Translations under genes and position numbers: made by a program | Shown here: positions 60,787-64,000 of the stretch, piece by piece | Numbering within the stretch: the first letter of the stretch is position 1 | Layout of the letters: each line of letters opens with the position of its first letter | The notes under the pieces: generated by a model | The model's input: the letters and a program-made list of their open reading frames with translations, nothing else | Databases searched by the model: none | What the model was told of the DNA's origin: nothing | DNA from: Anaeromyxobacter oryzae | Lineage (GTDB): Bacteria > Myxococcota > Myxococcia > Myxococcales > Anaeromyxobacteraceae | Assembly: GCF_023169945.1 (NCBI RefSeq) | Contig: NZ_AP025591.1 | Coordinates: forward strand, 5,874,501 to 5,938,500 | Direction: 5' to 3' | Length of the DNA stretch: 64,000 nucleotides

Positions 60787-62373
60787 ATGTCAGCCCGCGT
60801 CCTCGTCTCCGACGATCTGTCTCCCGAGGCGGTGAAGGTGCTCGAGGAGGCCGGCCTCGAGGTGGACGTGAAGGTGGGCCTCAAGCCCGACGCGCTCGAG
60901 GCCATCATCGGCGGCTACGACGCGCTCGCCGTCCGCAGCGCGACCAAGGTGACGGCGAAGCTCCTCGAGCGGGCCACGCGCCTCAAGGTGATCGGCCGCG
61001 CTGGAGTGGGCGTCGACAACGTCGACCTCGACGCAGCGACCCGGCGCGGGGTCGTGGTGATGAACACGCCGGGCGGATCGTCCGTCACCGTCGCCGAGCT
61101 CGCGCTCGCGATGATCCTCGGGCTCTACCGCCACGTGCCCGCCGCGACGGCCAGCGTGAAGGCGGGCAAGTGGGAGAAGAAGAAGTTCCAGGGGCACGAG
61201 CTCTCGGGCAAGACCCTCGGCGTGGTCGGCATCGGGAACATCGGCTCGGTGCTGGTGGACCGGGCGGTCGCGATGAAGATGCGGGTGATCGCGTACGACC
61301 CGTTCATCTCGCCCGAGGCGGCGGCGAAGCTCGGCGTGACGCTCGTCGAGCTCGACCAGCTCTGGGCCGAGGCGGACGCGATCTCGCTGCACGTGCCGCT
61401 CACGGAGCAGACGCGCAACCTGGTGAACGCCGGCGTCCTCGCGCGCATGAAGCGCGGCGCGCTCCTCGTGAACTGCGCGCGCGGCGGGATCGTGGACGAG
61501 CGCGCGCTCGCGGACGCGCTCGCGTCCGGCCACCTCGGCGGCGCGGCGCTCGACGTCTTCGAGAAGGAGCCGCCGCCGCCTGATCATCCGCTGTTCGCCG
61601 TCGAGAGCTTCGTCTGCACGCCGCACATCGGCGCGTCGACGGAGGAGGCGCAGTCTGCCGTCGCCGTCGCCATCGCCGAGCAGCTCGCCGCGTACCTCCA
61701 GAAGGGCGTCGTGAAGAACGCCGTGAACGTGCCGGGGCTCCCGCGGGAGGTGATGGATCAGCTCGCGCCGTACCTGCCGCTGGTCGAGAAGCTCGGGTCT
61801 CTCGCGGCGCAGCTCGCGCCCGCCGGACCGACCGAGGTGACGGTCGAGGTCGCCGGCGAGCTCGCGGCCGTGCCGATGCGGCCCCTCTCGGCGCGCGCCC
61901 TCGTGGGCCTCCTCCGCCACTTCCTGGAGACGCCCCTCAACGACGTGAACGCGCCGGCGATCGCGAAGGACCGCGGGATGGCGGTGCGGGAGGTGCGCTC
62001 CGCCGAGTCCCACGACTACGCGAGCGTCGTCACCGTGACGGTGCGCGGGCAGGGCGGGGAGGCGCAGGTCGCCGGCACCGTGTACGGCAAGCGGGAGGCG
62101 CGCATCGTCCGGGTGGACGGCTTCCGCCTCGAGGCGGTGCCGGAGGGACACGTGATCGTCTGCGAGAACGACGACGCGCCGGGCGTCTTCGGGAACCTCG
62201 GCACGGCGCTCGGCGACGCCGGCGTGAACATCGCGCGCATCTCGCTCTCCCGGCAGGAGGACCGCTCCCGGGCGTTCGCCTTCCTGAACGTGGACTCGGC
62301 GCCCGGCCCGGAGGTCCTCGAGCGGCTCCGCAGGCTGCCGCACGTCCGGGTGGTCCGCGCGATTCACCTTTAG
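60787..62373 (+). CDS. serA: D-3-phosphoglycerate dehydrogenase
   Basis: 528 residues, the long SerA form. Substrate domain RSATKVTAKLLERA; NAD-binding Rossmann fold GKTLGVVGIGNIGSVLVDRA; catalytic Arg in NCARGGIVDE, Glu in DVFEKEPPPPDHPL and His in PHIGAST; an allosteric substrate-binding domain at about 318-450; and a C-terminal ACT domain (VIVCENDDAPGVFGNLGTAL to VVRAIHL), the usual serine-feedback site. It makes 3-phosphohydroxypyruvate, the first committed step to serine and hence glycine, the substrate of the gcv system. The ribosome site GGAGGTGACC is strong; a TTGACG (60696-60701) upstream may be its -35. Confidence 0.96.
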   Translation: MSARVLVSDDLSPEAVKVLEEAGLEVDVKVGLKPDALEAIIGGYDALAVRSATKVTAKLLERATRLKVIGRAGVGVDNVDLDAATRRGVVVMNTPGGSSVTVAELALAMILGLYRHVPAATASVKAGKWEKKKFQGHELSGKTLGVVGIGNIGSVLVDRAVAMKMRVIAYDPFISPEAAAKLGVTLVELDQLWAEADAISLHVPLTEQTRNLVNAGVLARMKRGALLVNCARGGIVDERALADALASGHLGGAALDVFEKEPPPPDHPLFAVESFVCTPHIGASTEEAQSAVAVAIAEQLAAYLQKGVVKNAVNVPGLPREVMDQLAPYLPLVEKLGSLAAQLAPAGPTEVTVEVAGELAAVPMRPLSARALVGLLRHFLETPLNDVNAPAIAKDRGMAVREVRSAESHDYASVVTVTVRGQGGEAQVAGTVYGKREARIVRVDGFRLEAVPEGHVIVCENDDAPGVFGNLGTALGDAGVNIARISLSRQEDRSRAFAFLNVDSAPGPEVLERLRRLPHVRVVRAIHL

Positions 62374-62475
62374 TCACGAGGCTCGCGCGCCCGAACGCGC
62401 CGCTCCTCCTTGTGCCCCCACCGGACCGTCCCCATCTTCGGACGCAGGTGGGTCTGCCCACCGGGGAGGGAAGTC

Positions 62476-63270
62476 ATGGCATCCGTCGGTACGGATACGC
62501 TGGGACACAGGGCGCTCCCGCGCCTCTCGTGGGGCGCCGTCATCGCGGGCGTCCTGCTCGCGATCGCGGCTCACATCGTGCTCGGCCTCGTCGGCGCGGC
62601 GCTCGGCTTCGCCGCGGCGCCCGCGGACTCGCGCGGCGTCGGCGCCGCCGCCGCGATCTGGGCGCTCGTCACGCCGTTCGTCGCGACGCTCCTCGGCGCG
62701 TGGCTCGCGTGCCGGATGGCGTCGGAGTGGGACACCGCCGGCTCGAACCTGCACGGCGTCATGGTGTGGTGCATCGGCCTCATCGCCGGCGCGATATTCC
62801 TCACGGGCACGCTCGCGTCGGGCGCGATGACCGCCGGCGCCGCGGCGAGCGGGAACGCCGGGATGATGCAGGGGCTCGGCGGCACGACGCCGTCGGACAT
62901 GCGCGGGCCGCGCGGCCAGGCGCAGGCGGAGCAGGCCGGGAAGGCCGCAGCGGCCACCATGGGCGGCGCCGCGATGGCGGCCCTCGCCGGGCTGCTCGGC
63001 GCCTTCGTCGGCGCGGGCATCGCGCGCAGCAGCCGGGAGGGCAAGGGCCTGGGCATGGGGCTCGGCGGGTTCAAGATCGTCCGAACCGGCCAGGTGCGGC
63101 GCGGAGACGGTCACGCCGTCGCGACCCGCCCGATCGAGGAGGAGCGCCGCTACGGCGAGCAGCGGACGTACCAGCCGTCGGCGCCGGAGCGGGGCTCGAT
63201 GGAGACGACCCGCGAGGTGACGCGCACCGAGACGCCCACGTCGCAGCCGCCGGACCCGTACCACCACTGA
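62476..63270 (+). CDS. Membrane protein of unknown function
   Basis: 264 residues. N-terminal helices (WGAVIAGVLLAIAAHIVLGLVG, AIWALVTPFVATLLGAWLACRM, GVMVWCIGLIAGAIFLTGTL) and a later one (AAMAALAGLLGAFVGAGIA) give about four membrane passes. A polar Arg/Glu/Pro-rich cytoplasmic tail of about 70 residues ends in QPPDPYHH. Similar small PhnA-like or YMGG-containing integral proteins are often called hypothetical. GGAGGG directly serves the ATG. A perfect 6-bp hairpin (GGTGGG TCTG CCCACC, 62447-62462) lies just ahead of the ribosome site. Confidence 0.65.
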   Translation: MASVGTDTLGHRALPRLSWGAVIAGVLLAIAAHIVLGLVGAALGFAAAPADSRGVGAAAAIWALVTPFVATLLGAWLACRMASEWDTAGSNLHGVMVWCIGLIAGAIFLTGTLASGAMTAGAAASGNAGMMQGLGGTTPSDMRGPRGQAQAEQAGKAAAATMGGAAMAALAGLLGAFVGAGIARSSREGKGLGMGLGGFKIVRTGQVRRGDGHAVATRPIEEERRYGEQRTYQPSAPERGSMETTREVTRTETPTSQPPDPYHH

Positions 63271-63328
63271 TTCGCCCGGGCGGCGATCCTCTTCGCAAGC
63301 CGGCCGGGAGCGACTAGAGTCGCGCGCG

Positions 63329-64000
63329 ATGCTCGATCTCTCGCTCCCGTCCGGCCTGCGCGACCTCCTGCCGGACCACTCGGCGCACCTTGCCGAGCTC
63401 TCGGCCCGCCTCCAGGAGGTCTTCTCGCGCCTGGGGTACCGGCGCGTCTTCCTGCCGACCCTCGAGCGGCTCGACGTCGTCGAGCGCGGCCTCTCCGCGG
63501 CGGCGCTCGCCGACGTCATGAAGTTCGTCGAGCCCGGGTCGGGGGAGGTGGTCGCGATCCGGCCGGACATCACGCCTCAGATCGCGCGCCTGTACGCGGC
63601 CCGACCGGACGCGCTGCCGTCCCCGGCGCGACTCTGCTACGACGGCCCGGTCCTCCGCGCGCGCGAGGCCCGCGCCGGGCGTCCGCGCGAGGTCTACCAG
63701 GCCGGCGTCGAGCTCCTCGGAGCCGGAGGCCCGGACGCCGACGCCGAGATGCTCGTGCTGCTCGCGCGCGCGCTCGAGCGCGTCGGCCTGCGCGGCGCGG
63801 TCGTCGAGGTCGGCCACGCCCGGTTCGCGCAGGCGGTCATGGACGCCGCGAAGCTGCCGGAGAAGGCGCGCGGCCCGGCGTGGGACGCGCTCTCGCGCAA
63901 GGACGAGGCGGCGCTCGGCGCGCTCGCCGTGAAGGCGCGCGGCCCGGAGAAGGCGCGCGCCGCGCTCCCCGCCCTCGCGGCGCTCTACGGCGACGGGGCG
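63329..64000 (+). CDS. hisZ: ATP phosphoribosyltransferase regulatory subunit HisZ (3' end beyond window)
   Basis: The visible 224 residues match a class II aminoacyl-tRNA-synthetase-like fold without synthetase function: PSGLRDLLPDHSAHLAELSA, FLPTLERLDVVERGLS, the motif-2-like IRPDITPQIARLYAA, CYDGPVLRARE, and VYQAGVELLGA where HisRS would have the ATP-site motif. The opening resembles HisRS, but its length and loops fit HisZ, which combines with the short HisG in the first step of histidine synthesis. The neighbouring hisG gene would lie outside the window. The ATG at 63329 begins MLDLSLPSGLRDLLP. Confidence 0.82.
   Translation, partial: MLDLSLPSGLRDLLPDHSAHLAELSARLQEVFSRLGYRRVFLPTLERLDVVERGLSAAALADVMKFVEPGSGEVVAIRPDITPQIARLYAARPDALPSPARLCYDGPVLRAREARAGRPREVYQAGVELLGAGGPDADAEMLVLLARALERVGLRGAVVEVGHARFAQAVMDAAKLPEKARGPAWDALSRKDEAALGALAVKARGPEKARAALPALAALYGDGA

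Overview
The window reads as chromosomal DNA of a very GC-rich myxobacterium, most likely Anaeromyxobacter or a close relative. This is inferred from the base composition (well above 70% GC by eye), frequent GTG/TTG starts, many GTGA/ATGA stop-start overlaps, and gene content: a PrkA-DUF444-SpoVR operon, split glycine decarboxylase, DUF6178, AMIN-domain and LptD genes, and a free-standing HNH endonuclease gene. No rRNA, tRNA, prophage, transposase or CRISPR array was found.

Layout. 1-5.8 kb: SlyD-type isomerase (partial), a strong terminator, a VWA/DUF4159 membrane pair, two small membrane proteins and rpoH. 6-10.6 kb: DEAD-box RNA helicase and a hybrid histidine kinase. 10.67-12.51 kb: an HNH endonuclease gene enclosed by imperfect inverted repeats of about 190 bp, lying between two convergent genes; this is the best candidate here for a poorly described element. 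12.5-20.3 kb (minus strand): M23 peptidase, spoVR, DUF444, prkA, mltG, ruvX. 20.5-29.3 kb: an unrecognised low-complexity protein with a TPR partner, cspA-type gene, infA, an acyltransferase-like membrane protein, an AsmA-like/GT51 fusion, a TonB-like protein and the ccsA-resB pair. 29.3-34.6 kb: an outer-membrane barrel protein and the gcvT-gcvH-gcvPA-gcvPB operon with a clear promoter. 34.7-45.2 kb: metallophosphoesterase and folD, a zinc-ribbon protein, an atypical adenosine-deaminase-family enzyme, DUF6178, murQ with a repeat-built tail, rpmB, an FAD oxidoreductase, purN and purM.

45.5-53.4 kb holds a molybdenum hydroxylase (form II CO-dehydrogenase-like) locus arranged as two convergent blocks. 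Two XdhC halves, an IscU/SufU-like scaffold and coxG are on the plus strand; coxS-coxL-coxM-coxD-coxE are on the minus strand. Enzyme subunits, cofactor insertion (XdhC, CoxD, CoxE), Fe-S supply and membrane anchoring (CoxG) are all represented. 53.6-64 kb carries accD, folC, an AMIN-domain protein, lptD, a TetR regulator, serA, a membrane protein and the start of hisZ.

Most genes are housekeeping (one-carbon and purine metabolism, envelope assembly, translation, stress). The features deserving a second look are the HNH inverted-repeat element, the repeat-derived MurQ tail, the deaminase with substituted substrate-binding residues, the unknown protein/TPR pair, and the translation-start and maturation details of the cox locus. 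All calls come from reading the sequence; no database search was run.
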